Origin: Amorphophallus konjac
Taxonomy: Eukaryota > Streptophyta > Magnoliopsida > Alismatales > Araceae
Direction: 5' to 3'
Length of the DNA stretch: 64,000 nt
Assembly (NCBI GenBank): GCA_022559845.1
Contig: CM040118.1
Coordinates: 443,608,053-443,672,052 of the forward strand
Shown here: one piece after another, positions 48,690 to 61,320 of the stretch
Layout of the letters: every line of letters begins with the position of its first letter
Position numbering within the stretch: the stretch's first letter is position 1
Made by a program: the position numbers and the translations under genes
The notes under the pieces: generated by a model
Told to the model about the DNA's origin: nothing
Database searches by the model: none
Seen by the model: the letters and a program-made list of their open reading frames with translations, nothing else

Positions 48690-51600
48690 ATGGCAGCCAA
48701 TCGTGCTGAGATGAGGAATTTACAGCGTACAGTTCAAGGACTTACGCAAGCCTTGAATGCACTGGATCAGGCAGGAGCTGGAGCTGGAGCGGCACCTCAT
48801 GGCGCAGCTCATGGCACTGGTGATTTATATCGGAATTTCCGAGGAATGAACCCGCCTAGATTCGCTGGTTCAACTGATCCCGATGAAGCCGAGAATTGGC
48901 TCGACGAGATGGCAAGAATTTTTGAGGTCATGCAATGCACTGACCAAGAACGTGTTCTTTTATCCGTTTTCCAACTGGAACGTGATGCACGTGCTTGGTG
49001 GGAGTCTGTTAAGCCGACTCTCGGAGATCAACAAGTCTCGTGGGAGGAATTCGAGGAATATTTCAATGATAAATATTTTTCTGACCGCGTGCAAGAAAAG
49101 AAGGGAGCAGAATTCGCAGCTTTGAAGCAGCGAAGTTTATCGGTATCAGAATATGAGGCTCAGTTTTCACGACTCTCTCGTTATGCAAGACATCTTATTT
49201 CGTCTGAGAGAATGAAGGCGAAGCGTTTCCTCAATGGTCTTCGACTTCATTATATCAATCAACTTGAACCACTGGAAATTTCTACATATTCTGAGATGGT
49301 AAGAAAGGCACAAACATTAGAAGATACTTTGGAAATGACTGAAAGGATTCGTGGTCAAGGTAACAAGAAAGAGCAACCGAAGGCACTCAAGAATGTTAAA
49401 CCTGGATTTGGCACTGACCCGAGCAAGAAAAGACCCTTTACTAGTTCTGGTTCAAGTTCTGGTTCTGGTTCGTGGAGAGGCAAAATGCCGCGACAAGAAG
49501 ACAAGAAACCTGATTCTATGATTCCATTCAAGGGCGTATGCCGATATTGTGATCGTCTTGGTCACAAGATGGAAGATTGTTGGCGCAAGCTAGGTGCATG
49601 TCTGCGGTGTGGAAGCAAAGAGCACCGTATACCCAACTGTCCTTTATTATCGGAACAAGCTATCCCGGCAAAACCTCTGAATTTCAAGAAGCCTCAAAGC
49701 AGGCTCCAGGCTCTCCATGCAAAGGAAAAAGATATCGCCGAGGAGGGTGGACTCGTCGAAGGTACTCTTGTTATATTCGACTTGCCAGCTTTTGTTCTAA
49801 TTGATACTGGTGCAACACATTCTTTTATTTCACGGAGATTTGCTAAATCTTTAGCTATGGCACCTGTTTTGTTGAGTTCTCCGTTAGAAATATCAACCCC
49901 TATTGGTTCTAAATCAGCAATTCAGCATTACTATCCTTCTAGTAAGGTTATGGTGAATGATCAGAATTTTTCAGCTGATTTGATTTGTATGGACATGAAG
50001 GATTACGATGTAATCCTAGGAGCTGATTGGTTGGCTCGGTATGAGGCCAATGTTCATTGTAGTTCTTGTTCCGTGTCTTTTTCTAGACACCCCGGATTAT
50101 CCTTCAAGGGAGTGAAACACCCTAGTTCTATCTCTCTTATCTCGACTCTTCGTGCTGATAAGTTATTGAGGCGTGGATGCGAAGCTTTTCTGGCTTTTGT
50201 TCTTGCGTCCCCTGAACAGCAGATGGAGATTAAGGACATTTCTATTGTCCGAGAATTTCCGGACGTATTTCCAGAGGAGTTACCAGGACTTCCGCCTCTG
50301 AGTAAAGTTACATTCTCTATTAATCTTATTCCTGGATCGTCTCCTGTTTCTAAAGCCCCTTATCGCATGTCTCCTGCGGAATTACGGGAATTGAAGCAGC
50401 AATTGTTGGAATTACTCGAGAAGGGTTTTATTCGCCCGAGTGTTTCCCCTTGGGGAGCTCCTGTATTGTTTGTTCGGAAGAAAGATGGTTCGATGAGATT
50501 ATGCATCGATTATCGGCAACTTAACCAGTTGACTGTCAAGAACAAGTATCCTTTGCCAAGGATTGATGAGTTATTTGACCAGATTACTGGAGCTTCTTAT
50601 TTTTCTAAGATCGATCTTCGATCTGGATATCACCAGTTACGGATTAAAGAAGAGGATATTTATAAATCAGCTTTCCGTAGCCGGTATGGCCATTATGAGT
50701 TTGTCGTTATGCCTTTTGGGTTAACGAATGCACCGGCAGCTTTCATGCAGTTAATGAACAGTGTGTTCCGACCCTACCTTGATCAATGGGTTGTGGTATT
50801 CATAGATGATATTTTGATATATTCCAAGAGTGAAAGAGAACATGCCGAGCATCTGAGGATGGCTTTCCAATTATTGAGAGATCACCAATTATATGCTAAG
50901 TTGAGCAAGTGTGATTTCTGGTTACAAGAGGTGTCTTTTCTAGGATATATTATTACCAAGGATGGTATTTCTGTAGATCCATCGAAGGTGGAAGCAGTAA
51001 AGAATTGGGAACAACCTACCAGTGTTACTGAAGTGAGGAGTTTTCTTGGCCTGGCTGGTTACTATCGAAGGTTTATTCAAGATTTCTCTAAGATTGCGGT
51101 ACCTCTGACGAAGTTAACCCGCAAAGAGATTAAGTTTGAGTGGTCAATTGAATGCCAACGGAGTTTTCAGACTCTGAAGGATTGTCTGAATACTGCCCCT
51201 ATTTTAACCTTACCTTCTGGTGAGGGTGGTTTCGTGGTTTACACTGATGCTTCTGGTATTGGCTTAGGCTGTGTGCTTATGCAGCACGGCAAGGTGATTG
51301 CCTATTCTTCTAGGCAGTTAAGAAAGCATGAAGTTAATTATCCAGTTCATGATTTGGAATTGGCAGCCGTGGTATTTGCTTTGAAGATTTGGAGGCACTA
51401 CTTATATGGTGAATCATTTACGGTATTTTCGGATCACAAAAGTCTGAAATACTTATTTTCTCAAAAGGAATTGAACATGAGACAAAGAAGATGGTTGGAG
51501 TATATAAAGGATTTCGACTTTTCTATTAAGTATCACCCGGGCAAAGGCAATGTGGTTGCTGATGCTTTAAGTCGGAAGCCTGTGGCTAAGATATCTAGTC

Positions 51601-53120
51601 TTATGTTACAAGAATGGAAATTACTGGAGCAAATGGCTAGTCTGGATATCAATATTGATAATGACCGGATATTGATTTCCCAGTTGCAACTGAAGCCCGA
51701 ATTGTTGGTAGAAATCAAGTTATTGCAAGATATTGATCCCGAGCTAGTCGAGATTAAGGAAAGCTTGAGTAGCAGACCTGATTTCTCGATAGCCGATGAT
51801 GGAAGATTATTATTTCAAGGTAGAACTTGTGTACCGAATGAGAATAATATAAAGAATCGGATTCTTGAAGAAGCCCATAGATCCAAATATACTATCCATC
51901 CGGGAGGCACTAAGATGTTCAAGGATTTGAAAAGGTCATTTTGGTGGCCGAACATGAAAAGGGAAATTGCAAATTTCGTGAGTACATGTCTTGTTTGTCA
52001 ACAAGTAAAGGCCGAGCATTTCAGACCGGCAGGTAAATTGAAACCACTTGATATACCCCAATGGAAGTGGGAGAGTATTGGTATAGATTTCATTCTGGGT
52101 CTTCCTAAGACTCGAGGTGGTTATGATGCCATATGGGTAATTGTGGATCGACTGACTAAATTCGCACATTTCTTATCTATTAAGTCCAAGTGGACAGTCG
52201 ATGTGCTGGCAGCATTATATTTAAAGGAAGTGGTTAGGCTTCATGATATCCCAGTCAACATTATATCCGATAGAGATCCGAGATTTACTTCTCATTTTTG
52301 GAAAGGATTGCAAGAATCTCTTGGTACCCGTCTGAATTTTAGCACTGCATTTCATCCGCAAACAGATGGACAGACCGAGAGAACTAATCAAATAGTGGAA
52401 GATATGTTGAGAGCTTGTATGATCGACTTCGGTGGAAGTTGGAGCGATCATTTAGCATTGATAGAATTCGCCTACAACAATAGTTATCAATCCAGCATAC
52501 AGATGACACCTTTCGAGGCTTTGTATGGAAGGAGCTGTCGTTCTCCATTATGTTGGGATGAGGTTGGCGAGAAGCAATGGCTTGGACCGGATCTTATCTC
52601 GGAGTCATCACAAAATATTCGTATTATCCGAGACCGGTTACTTGTGGCTCAATCGAGGCAAAAGAGTTATGCTGATAATAGAAGAAGAGATTTGAAATTT
52701 CAAATTGGCGAGCATGTGTTCTTAAAAGTCTCTCCTTCAAGAGGTATTCGTCGATTCGGTATTCATGGCAAGTTAAGCCCAAGGTATATTGGTCCATTTG
52801 AGATCCTTGATCGAGTGGGTGAAGTCGCCTATAGATTGGCCTTACCTCCTCAATTATCTGGTGTACATAACGTATTCCATGTATCTATGCTTCGGAAATA
52901 CGTGTACGACCCTAGTCACATCATTCAACATGTGGACTTTGAATTTAAGAAGGATCTATCTTATGAAGAAAGACCAGTGAAGGTTCTGGATCGGAAAGAG
53001 CAACAACTTCGAAATCGTTCCATACCGATGGTTAAAATCCAATGGAGTCGGCGTGGAATAGAGGAAGCTACATGGGAATCCGAGGACGCCATACGGAAGC
53101 GTTATCCCGATCTATTCTAG
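48690..53120 (+). CDS. Element C Gag-Pol polyprotein (intact, chromodomain)
   Basis: 1476 codons without a break. Gag (about 45-225), linker, two CX2CX4HX4C zinc knuckles (284-297 and 304-317), protease D-T-G-A (372-375), reverse transcriptase (about 540-720) with F-I-D-D at 704-707, RNase H T-D-A-S (852-855), integrase with C1100/C1103 and D1133, D1194, E1230, C-terminal barrel, then a chromodomain-like end (about 1415-1476). All key residues are present, so it can be autonomous if expressed. The start ATG at 48690 follows an acceptor-like TTTTATAG by 14 bp, as in B and E. Related to B, more distant from G. Confidence 0.97.
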   Translation: MAANRAEMRNLQRTVQGLTQALNALDQAGAGAGAAPHGAAHGTGDLYRNFRGMNPPRFAGSTDPDEAENWLDEMARIFEVMQCTDQERVLLSVFQLERDARAWWESVKPTLGDQQVSWEEFEEYFNDKYFSDRVQEKKGAEFAALKQRSLSVSEYEAQFSRLSRYARHLISSERMKAKRFLNGLRLHYINQLEPLEISTYSEMVRKAQTLEDTLEMTERIRGQGNKKEQPKALKNVKPGFGTDPSKKRPFTSSGSSSGSGSWRGKMPRQEDKKPDSMIPFKGVCRYCDRLGHKMEDCWRKLGACLRCGSKEHRIPNCPLLSEQAIPAKPLNFKKPQSRLQALHAKEKDIAEEGGLVEGTLVIFDLPAFVLIDTGATHSFISRRFAKSLAMAPVLLSSPLEISTPIGSKSAIQHYYPSSKVMVNDQNFSADLICMDMKDYDVILGADWLARYEANVHCSSCSVSFSRHPGLSFKGVKHPSSISLISTLRADKLLRRGCEAFLAFVLASPEQQMEIKDISIVREFPDVFPEELPGLPPLSKVTFSINLIPGSSPVSKAPYRMSPAELRELKQQLLELLEKGFIRPSVSPWGAPVLFVRKKDGSMRLCIDYRQLNQLTVKNKYPLPRIDELFDQITGASYFSKIDLRSGYHQLRIKEEDIYKSAFRSRYGHYEFVVMPFGLTNAPAAFMQLMNSVFRPYLDQWVVVFIDDILIYSKSEREHAEHLRMAFQLLRDHQLYAKLSKCDFWLQEVSFLGYIITKDGISVDPSKVEAVKNWEQPTSVTEVRSFLGLAGYYRRFIQDFSKIAVPLTKLTRKEIKFEWSIECQRSFQTLKDCLNTAPILTLPSGEGGFVVYTDASGIGLGCVLMQHGKVIAYSSRQLRKHEVNYPVHDLELAAVVFALKIWRHYLYGESFTVFSDHKSLKYLFSQKELNMRQRRWLEYIKDFDFSIKYHPGKGNVVADALSRKPVAKISSLMLQEWKLLEQMASLDINIDNDRILISQLQLKPELLVEIKLLQDIDPELVEIKESLSSRPDFSIADDGRLLFQGRTCVPNENNIKNRILEEAHRSKYTIHPGGTKMFKDLKRSFWWPNMKREIANFVSTCLVCQQVKAEHFRPAGKLKPLDIPQWKWESIGIDFILGLPKTRGGYDAIWVIVDRLTKFAHFLSIKSKWTVDVLAALYLKEVVRLHDIPVNIISDRDPRFTSHFWKGLQESLGTRLNFSTAFHPQTDGQTERTNQIVEDMLRACMIDFGGSWSDHLALIEFAYNNSYQSSIQMTPFEALYGRSCRSPLCWDEVGEKQWLGPDLISESSQNIRIIRDRLLVAQSRQKSYADNRRRDLKFQIGEHVFLKVSPSRGIRRFGIHGKLSPRYIGPFEILDRVGEVAYRLALPPQLSGVHNVFHVSMLRKYVYDPSHIIQHVDFEFKKDLSYEERPVKVLDRKEQQLRNRSIPMVKIQWSRRGIEEATWESEDAIRKRYPDLF

Positions 53121-53177
53121 GTAAGCTATTTTTTCCTTACTATATTTTGGTCCAGTGAATTGGAGGACCAAATTCTT

Positions 53178-53191
53178 TAAGTGGGGGAGGG
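53178..53191 (+). other. Element C polypurine tract
   Basis: TTAAGTGGGGGAGGG abutting the 3' LTR; same extended context as in A and B. Confidence 0.9.
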
Positions 53192-55887
53192 TGTAAGACC
53201 CCGAGTTTCTGTACAAATATTAAATTTCGTAAATAGTAAATGTTGAATAGTGACTGTGGTAAATAGTAAATCGTAAAAATTTTGACTATCATATAAAAAT
53301 TCCGAAAAATAGTAATTAATTAGTAAAGACCATGGTAAACACTTTGGTCTTCTGTACTTGACCCTAATAAAATCATTTACATGGCTTAATCAGTGATTTA
53401 AGCCTGACTTAAAAACGCGAAAAACACTATTCATACGAAAATACAACTACCTTAGAAAAATCTGTAAAAATCACATCTAATAGAGGATATTTTTCTTATC
53501 AACTTTGTCTTCTGAAGTTTCATCGGTAAAAATCAGAAACTCGCTCTATCGACTAAACCGTTGAACATTGGGTTAAATTATTATTTTAATCTTAAGATTG
53601 GGAGATTAACAATAAACCTCGTGATAAAATTCCATAAAAATCATATTATGAAAGAGCATGTCTTGATTAGTAATTTTGTCTTTTGGGTCAAATTCATTAA
53701 AAATCATTTAGTAATATTAAATTGAGGTTTTAGTTAACCATTCCTTAATCTTTTGGATTAGGCTTAGATTAGGCTAACCTTACCTTGAGAAACACGTGAA
53801 ACCGTGTTTTGGTTGGCAGAAACACGTTGTCAACAATGCAAAGGATTTTGCGGCTCTGACCAAACCGTGTGTGAAGATTAAACACTCCTCTTCCAAACCT
53901 ATAAGTAGAGGAAGCCCCCTTAAACATCTCTTAAACACAAAAGGGTTCTTGCTGCTGTGAAGAAGCTCTGCAAGTCTACTGTTCATCTTCTTCCCCATTC
54001 ATCTTTTCTTATTTCATCGGTTAAGGTAGGTAACCATGGCACAAACCTTAAATTTGATAAATGGAATGAAAGGGCATCATGTTAGCTTGTAGAAACCATG
54101 CTTTTCCATTTATTTACGTACTCAAATGCATGAATTGAAGCCTTAAACGTCGGATTTATGCTTCTGTTTCGCTGTTCCCGTGTTACAGGGATTAACGGTT
54201 CCAATCGGACCGCTTTATCTCTTAGACGGCTCAGAACTGCCCGCCCGACTTATACAAACGGCCCAATTAGAACCGCCCGCCTTGTATAAAACGGCCCAAT
54301 GATAACCGTTTTACAGCCAGTAGGTTTAACGGCCCACTGTCATCCGTTTAACTTCCAGAAAACTGATTTTTTTGCTATTGGACCCATTTAACAATGTTAA
54401 TTAGTAAAAATTGACAATCCACATAAATAACAGATAATGACATGAGTAAATTTCTGTTATTTGCAATATCTATTTTGATAAATTGTTTAAAGTGAAAATC
54501 ATTGAAATTCACTTGTAACTTTGGATAAATTGAATAAGTATGGTAAATAGCTAAACTTTACCATAGGTAATTTCTGTAAATTACTGTAAACCAGAAAATT
54601 ACTGGCCGACTTATGGCAAGTCTTTGACCAATTAGCCGGACACTCCATCCGGTAAACTTTACATTTTTACCGTAGAACATTTTTACCGTGGTAAATTACG
54701 GTTACATCATGACTATTGTTTTAACTTGATTAATTGACCGATTACCCTTGGATAATCTTCGGTCATATTTGAGCCCGGAATTGATCAATGGACATTAAAC
54801 TGAAATTGGTTGGTTTAATTGTTTTTGGCAACCCGGTGACTATTTTGCATAAATTATCTTATAATTAGATATTATCGTTATGCTTAATACAGATTCTCTT
54901 GAACCGTATTTCTTAAAATACGACCCGAATGGTTCGTATATTCGTTCTTCGAAACTTACTTCTCTCTCTCGAACGGCTTACTGTCAACCGTTCATTCTTG
55001 GCCCCGTGACTCGTTACTCATGTGAGTACGGCCCGGTGTTTGCCGTACGACTACCTTGTTTTGGATTTTTCATCGTGGTTATACTCTTGAATCAAAGGAG
55101 GCGAGTGTCGTCCTTTACATCTTGTACCCGACAGAAATTCATCTGATTATATTGGCCATAATTGACTATGTCTAGACGGGGGATCGGTGATCCAATTGAA
55201 ATGAAATGCCAACGCATCATAAGGGCCCGGTCTGGTCCTGGGGAGAGCGCCCGAAAAGATATTGAGCCCATTGGGATGTTTATGACAGGGTGAGGCATTG
55301 CACCCGAATACTTGACTTGACATGTTACGTCTATGACAAACTCTTGTTACTTGACTCGTGCGTATTTACTTGGTTACATGTGTAACATACTTGCTGGCCA
55401 AATTCTCTACTGTTACTTCACTTGTTCATTACTTGGTAAATTGTTATATTTCTTGACCTTGCAAGATATCTTTTACATTGTTTCTTTTATCGTATCGTCA
55501 TTCTTTATTTACTGCATTTCATATAAATTGGAAATCAATGGTTAATTACGTAAACCTGTTTGTGGTTATCTACTGAGCGCGTTTAGCTCACTCCTACTTT
55601 TCCCCTCTTTCCAAGTGATGAACTTGTCGGGAATGGACTGGAGTGATATCGAGAGATAGTTTTAGTTTATTGAGTCAGTTTGTACCCTTAGTATTAGTGA
55701 GAGATTGTTCTAGTATTTTGCTTATTATTTGGATGTAGTTGTTCTACCCAGTGTACTCAACTTTATTATCAATAAAACTCTGATTATTATCCTTTCCAAC
55801 CTTTTGTGCAATGGTTTGCAATGGTTCGGAATTATTGCTCGCTTGCCCCTAACCGTACGTCCCGAGATTCCGCATCTGGGCGTGACA
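53192..55887 (+). repeat. Element C 3' LTR
   Basis: Same length as the 5' LTR. TATA at about 53900, AATAAA at 55771-55776. Small ORFs repeated in both LTRs (e.g. an 88-codon one) are non-coding by context. Confidence 0.95.
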
Positions 55888-55892
55888 CATAT

Positions 55893-57077
55893 TCTAGAAG
55901 CTTAATTTTAGGTATTTACAGAATTAAGTGGATAAATGGGATAAATAAGAGGATAATAGGGGAAAGAGTTTGGAGTAGTTCAAATTCTGTGCCCAAGACC
56001 AAAAACGGTCTATCGGGCGACCGCAAGGGACAAGAAACGGTCTTCATTGGACTACTTTTAAGAGTCCGATCGCGAGCAGTTGTGATCACGTAAAAACTCC
56101 ATTTTTATCAGACCGAATCATCTGGGATTGATGCTATTTGTTGGCTAGGAGACTCTAGAACGCATCAGGATCGATTGGAGACCTAATTAGGACTCTAGGG
56201 TTGTTCTAATCCATGAAACCCTAGCTAAACCCTATAAATAGACCTTAAGTTCAACCTACGCGACCCTTACTTTGGCTTGCATGGAACTAACGTAAGGAAG
56301 CATGATTTGAGGTAGGTTATTTAGAATATTTTATTCATAATACGAAGGTTTGACTTCTCTTAAAATTTCATCCTAGGAGATCGAGCCTACCAGAAGTTAG
56401 AGGCTTCCAAAGTCGCCGGTTCAATACAAGCAACCCAGGAACCTATGCGACAGGGTCAGATTGAGCATAAAATTAGAAGCGCTAAACGAGGTAATTAGAT
56501 ATGGGTTTTTTAGAGTTATTTGTTCCTTTTAGTACCCTCTTCTTACCCTATAAAATTCGTGGTCATAGGTGACGAGAATGAGAAGTTAGAAGGCCACGAA
56601 GTTGCAAGTTCGGTTCTGATCGAGCAGGAACTAGGGTTGTCTTCCAGTTCTAAATTTGAAGTCTAAAGCCCAGATCAAAGGTATGTTATCTCATGAAAAG
56701 ACTGAATTAACGTGTTAGGAACAATAGCCGTCTATTATTTCATATTTTCACTGATTGTGTATGATGAATTTGATGTTTTACTTGGACTGCGCATATAGGG
56801 TTAGCATAGCATGCATGAACCTTGCCCTTAATAAGAAAAGTAAATTTTCTTGGTTTAATTCATGGAACCTGTACATCTCCATGCTTTTGTTATAGATTAT
56901 CACATCCTACCTATCTAGTTAGCATGATTGTTATCTAAGTACTATCCTAGATTAGCATACACTTCGGTGTTACTATAGTTTTGTTACAGACAGGAAGAAA
57001 CGGTCTTCCTAAGATCGCTAAACCCTAATAAGCGGTCCTACGATAGACCGCTAAGCACTATAAAATGGTCATCACGA
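55893..57077 (+). repeat. Element B 3' LTR, part 2 (truncated)
   Basis: Resumes after the second CATAT and aligns with the 5' LTR from about 37850 to 39030. TATAAATAG near 56236. Cut by LTR D at 57078, preceded by CACGA. Confidence 0.85.
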
Positions 57078-57805
57078 TGTTGGCACCCGTTTTTAGCCCG
57101 CAAGTTGTGTCATTTCTCTTATTCATCAATTTTGATGTCCCGAATTACCCATTATTTTGGAGCCTTCCTTGGATAGATTTTGAGCCCATTTCATTACCTA
57201 GCCTTTTGGACTTTGGAGATCATGATTTCTTAGAGCCCTTGAGCTTATCTTATCAACTTCCAGCTTTCCAAGTCAACTTGCGGCCCATTTAGGTTGACTT
57301 TCCATCAAGCATTCGGCTCTTTTCGGTGCACAGTCTTGAAAATGGTCATTTTTCATCCCCTTCTGTTTCTCTATTAATCATATGTCCTTCACCAAAGTTG
57401 TTCGTATTTTAAAGGTATACAATTTCTTCTTCTATGCTATTAGCAAGTTCTCCACCGTTTTCAAGGCCCAACATTTTTCTCTATTTTCGCCCTATTTTCT
57501 CCCTCTTCCACTCAATTTATCATCTTACTTTCTTCATAAAAGTTGTTCATATTTCAGTTATCTACAATTTCTTCTTCTGCCACTTTCACTAGTTCTACAC
57601 CATGTGGGAGATATGATCTGATTTCCAAAGTCATGCGAAGGCTACCCAAATTATCGTGCAAACGACCGTTTCTTATTGCAAACGGTCGGTCGACCGACCG
57701 TTTATTCCTTAACGGTTGGTCGACCGACCGCTAAGCAAACCAAGAGTCCAACCTGTGCTGGACTCTATCTCCAGAAACCCGCTCGATGGGCCTATCTTGC
57801 GGCGG

Positions 57806-58230
57806 CCATATCTTCTAGAATATAGCTCCGAATTGACCCCCGTTTATTCCTATCTCTTGCCCTTTGTATTATCTCGAGTTTGATCCATAGATCTTGGATT
57901 TTTATTGGCTATCTCTCTCGGAATCTTGGTCAAAAGTTCAGGATTTATGTGTCCTAATACAAGTCAAACTTCTATTTTTTCTATGCGACGGGGCCTCCTT
58001 CCAAGAGCCATATCTTCTAGAATACTTCCCCAAATCGAGTCCCGTTTGTTCCTATCTCTTGTCCTTAGCATTATCTCGAGTTTGATCCATAGAACTCGAT
58101 TTATATTAGACTATATCTCTAGGAATCGTGAGAGGAAGATATATTGGCTTTTTCTGTAAACTCTGTATAAACTACCCAGTTCGCAGTGGTGACGGGGGGC
58201 TCTTTCCGGACATGGGGCGAAGCCATGCTG
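57806..58230. repeat. 212-bp tandem duplication in LTR D
   Basis: CCATATCTTCTAGAATA recurs at 57806 and 58018, followed in both by TTCCTATCTCTTG and ATTATCTCGAGTTTGATCCA. The second copy is diverged. Confidence 0.8.
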
Positions 58231-59180
58231 CATCTCCAACTCACAACTTCAACCCCATCTTGAAGAGGGAAGTATTAACTTTTCATTCCATCCTTTTGGG
58301 CTTGATTTTATGGTCTATTCTCATAGTTCTCCTCCTCTCAAAATCACAATCATCACAGTTTTCTGCACTTTCTGCTACACTTGCATTTTTTACACGTTTT
58401 ACATCATCGTTTTCTCTCTATTCTCTCCATCAAATTTCATGATTTCAAATCCTATGCATACACAACACATACACCTATCTTTTCCACCCTTCCAGAAGGG
58501 TTAAAAATCTCCCCCGGGTCCGTTCTCCCTCAATTTCTACCCTATTTTATCACTACGGGATTGATACTACACTTATAGTTTCTAATGGGTTTTTCTCTTG
58601 TGGTTTGATCTTTATTTCACAGGAGAGCATAATATGAACATGAGGCCCTCTTCTTCTAGTCGGCTGGAGGATGAGGAGGTTTGAATCTACATTGCTCCTA
58701 CACCCCATTTCAAGCGCGATCAACTCTTCAAATTCCCAGGTACATGACGCCATCTTTTGATCTCTTCATCCTTTCGGCGTTGTTGGAACCTTGGTGGCGA
58801 TCACGATATATTTTTCTCATCCTTTCATTCCCCTTTTCTTTGATTCACATGTTTATGCATGTTTCAGTGTAAAGGGGCGGGGTAGAACTATTAATCTATC
58901 TACAACTTATTTTTTGGTGATCACTATGGGACACCAATGCCCATCACGCTTATTTTCATGCTCTTTTGTATGTTGGGTGTGTGCATGTTCATGTTTGGGT
59001 AGTATTTCCTCCATTCTCCCACTATTTTGGGTGTTTTAAGGCCTCTGGTGGCCTAGCGGTCTTCTAGGAGACCGCAAGGGGGAAATAAACGGGCATCTGG
59101 TGGACCATTTGCGGATTTTAGCTGTTCTGCGCGCATGCTCACGGGGCCCTGTTCGTCGATGCAAAACTTTTGATCCCAGA

Positions 59181-59900
59181 GTCCGATTGTGCTGATTTTT
59201 CTTCCATTGGATAGCCCTTTGTATTATCTTTCCATCCGTACACTCTTTGTGTTATTTGGGTCACATTTGCATAGTCTAATATTATCATACTTTTTGAGTT
59301 TCCTGCATAAAGTCTGCAGACAAGCTCAGGGACAGGTTAACAGGTACATCTTTGCTCAGTGATTTGATTACCTTCCCGATGTCTGATTATACTAATTTTT
59401 GTTCCATTGGATAGTCCTTTGTATTATCTTTCCATCCATAGCTTATTTGCATCATTTGGGTCTCATTTGCTTAGTTAAATATTATCATTATTTTAACATT
59501 TTGTGCATAAAATCTGCATGCAGTCTGCGCACAGGCTCATGGGGGCAACTTTGCTCAGTGATTTGATTGACCTCCCGGGGTCCGATTGATCTGTTCTTGG
59601 GCCTGTTATGTAGACCTTTGTATTTTCTTTCCACCCATATACTGTTTGCATCATTTGAGTCACGTTTGTATAGTCAAATCTTTTCTCCATTTTAGCATTT
59701 TGTGCATAAAATCTGCATGCAGGTTCGAGGGCAGACTCACAGGTACACTTTGCATTAGTGATTTATTTACCTCCTGGGTTCTGTTTGTGCTTGTTTCTGA
59801 TCCTACATTGCCATCTTTTGTATTAGCTTCATTTTCATATATGATTTGCATGCATTTGATCATGTTTGCATAGTTTAATCTTGTCTTGATTTTCTAGTTT
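59181..59900. repeat. About 200-bp tandem repeat, four diverged copies
   Basis: The block TCCGATTG...TTTGTATTATCTTTCCATCC recurs at 59181, 59381, 59580 and 59781, with TTTGCATAGT and CATAAAATCTGCATGCAG blocks in the same order. Copies diverge progressively to the right. Confidence 0.8.
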
Positions 59901-60436
59901 TAGACTAGAAATTACATGCACGCCGGTGCACATAGGATCATGCATATTTCCATATCATTGTTGCATTCCCCCTTAGTAAGTGATCCTCTCGCTCCATATT
60001 CCTTAGAGTCGACTAGGTGATCTTATCCGGGACCTCCATAAGTCCCCACGAGTCATGGATTCCCACACGGACGCTGGGCCAGTTGTACCTTTCCACCCCT
60101 TAGGCTTGCATTTTACATACGTGTGAGAGAATTAACCTTAGTTAACCCAAAGTTGGGACCTTATTCCTATAGGATTCCTATCTTGAGGGAATTGTTATTA
60201 ACTCAAATCATTAAAAGGTCTATTAAAACTTCTAAAATATTTCCCATCATATCAACTTGTTGGGCCGTGTTGTGCCCCTATGGTTTTGATGATAGCAAAC
60301 ACTATAAGTCACACTATGTTTGTATGAAAGACTGAATGAGCATGATTGAATGAGCATCTAGTTTTTGCATGTTATATTGCGTTCAACTTCATCAGGGTGC
60401 ATGTCATTTCATTGAACAGTTGAAGGTCAATGCTAG

Positions 60437-61320
60437 TATAGACAGCATGCATTCAAGGTCCGTGCATTTCATGATAACCAGCTTAGACAAGGTCTGTGCA
60501 TATGTTCAAGTCTACGTCACCTGGATATAGGTCTATGCATATGGTGAGAATAGGGTCAAGGTCGGTGCATATGTGAGCATTTTGCACTCAAGTCAGTGCA
60601 CATTCGAGTCTGTGCATATAGCTATTGGCATGGTTGAGGTCCGAGCATATCACTGTTCACCTGCATATAAGGTATAGGCCATCCTGCACATACACGGTCG
60701 GTGCAAGTCTTGTCTTAGACAATAAAAGGTTGGTGCACTTCATGCTGCTGCACGCCTGCACATAGTCGGTGCAAGTTCTGTCATACGACCTCGGTGCATG
60801 TTGATGTCAGTTCATATCTAGGTCAGTGCAGGGTTGTAGTCGGTGCAACTTTTGTTGATGCACGCGTAGAGTCTATGCAAGATAACTCTGGGCACTTTAT
60901 GTTGCATAGCGCATGAGGTCTGTGCAATGTTTGTACTCTGTGTATTCATAGTCAGTGCATCTGTTGGCCATGTACTGGAATCAAGTCTTTGCATATGCTT
61001 GCATGTAAACACTGAGTCCGTGCATGTGTGTGTGTGCAGTTTGTGCATTTCTTAACTCTGCATTCAGGTTATGTCTATGCATACTCTCTTGAATAACACC
61101 TACTGAGCACATGCACACTAGCTTGTACGCCCTAGTAAGTCTATGCATTTGACTGCTATGTGAACATATTTTCATATGGATGAGCTTCAAAGTCGAAGCA
61201 TCCCTTCTCTACACGAGCAAGTCAATGCAACGTCTTTGCCATCACGACTACTCTAGTAAGTCGGTGCAATGCCTTCGCCAGCAGGACCAGGAACAACCAA
61301 CTAAGTCGGGGCATGCATTT
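60437..61320 (+). repeat. GTCGGTGCAT word array in copia U3
   Basis: About 25 degenerate copies of (A)GTCNRTGCA(T) at irregular 25-45-bp spacing, nearly all in the same orientation. Many contain TGCAT, the core of the plant RY element. It lies upstream of the probable TATA box. Confidence 0.75.

Larger units (their letters stand above)
45764..55887 (+). mobile_element. Element C: complete Ty3/gypsy chromovirus
   Basis: 10124 bp with two 2696-bp LTRs (45764-48459, 53192-55887), perfect duplication CATAT (45759-45763 and 55888-55892), PBS, polypurine tract and intact polyprotein. By eye about 36 differences between the LTRs (1.3%), mostly transitions: young but older than G. Tekay/Del-like by gag, chromodomain end and long LTRs (inference). 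It is inserted in the 3' LTR of B. Confidence 0.95.
37671..57077 (+). mobile_element. Element B: decayed chromovirus with nested insertions
   Basis: 5' LTR 37671-40904, PBS 40912, broken gag-pol 41144-45517, polypurine tract before 45591, 3' LTR 45591-45763 continuing at 55893-57077 around element C. The 3' LTR is cut at 57077 by LTR D, so the end and second target-site copy are not visible; the 5' flank is CCGTA. Same family type as C and E. Many stops make it non-autonomous. Confidence 0.9.
57078..60267 (+). mobile_element. LTR D (TGTTGGCACC type), interrupted
   Basis: Starts TGTTGGCACCCG inside B's LTR; related to D' at 27471. Contains CGGTC/GACCG palindromic words (57660-57735, 59055-59080), a 212-bp tandem duplication (57806-58130), a ~200-bp tandem repeat (59181-59900) and the shared LTR module (59981-60095). 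No coding sequence. Its right end is not seen because a copia LTR begins at about 60268. Confidence 0.6.

Noticed and set aside
60437..61320. CRISPR-like array of repeats and spacers
   Set aside because: Eukaryotic LTR context, degenerate short words and irregular spacing; no direct repeat of CRISPR length.
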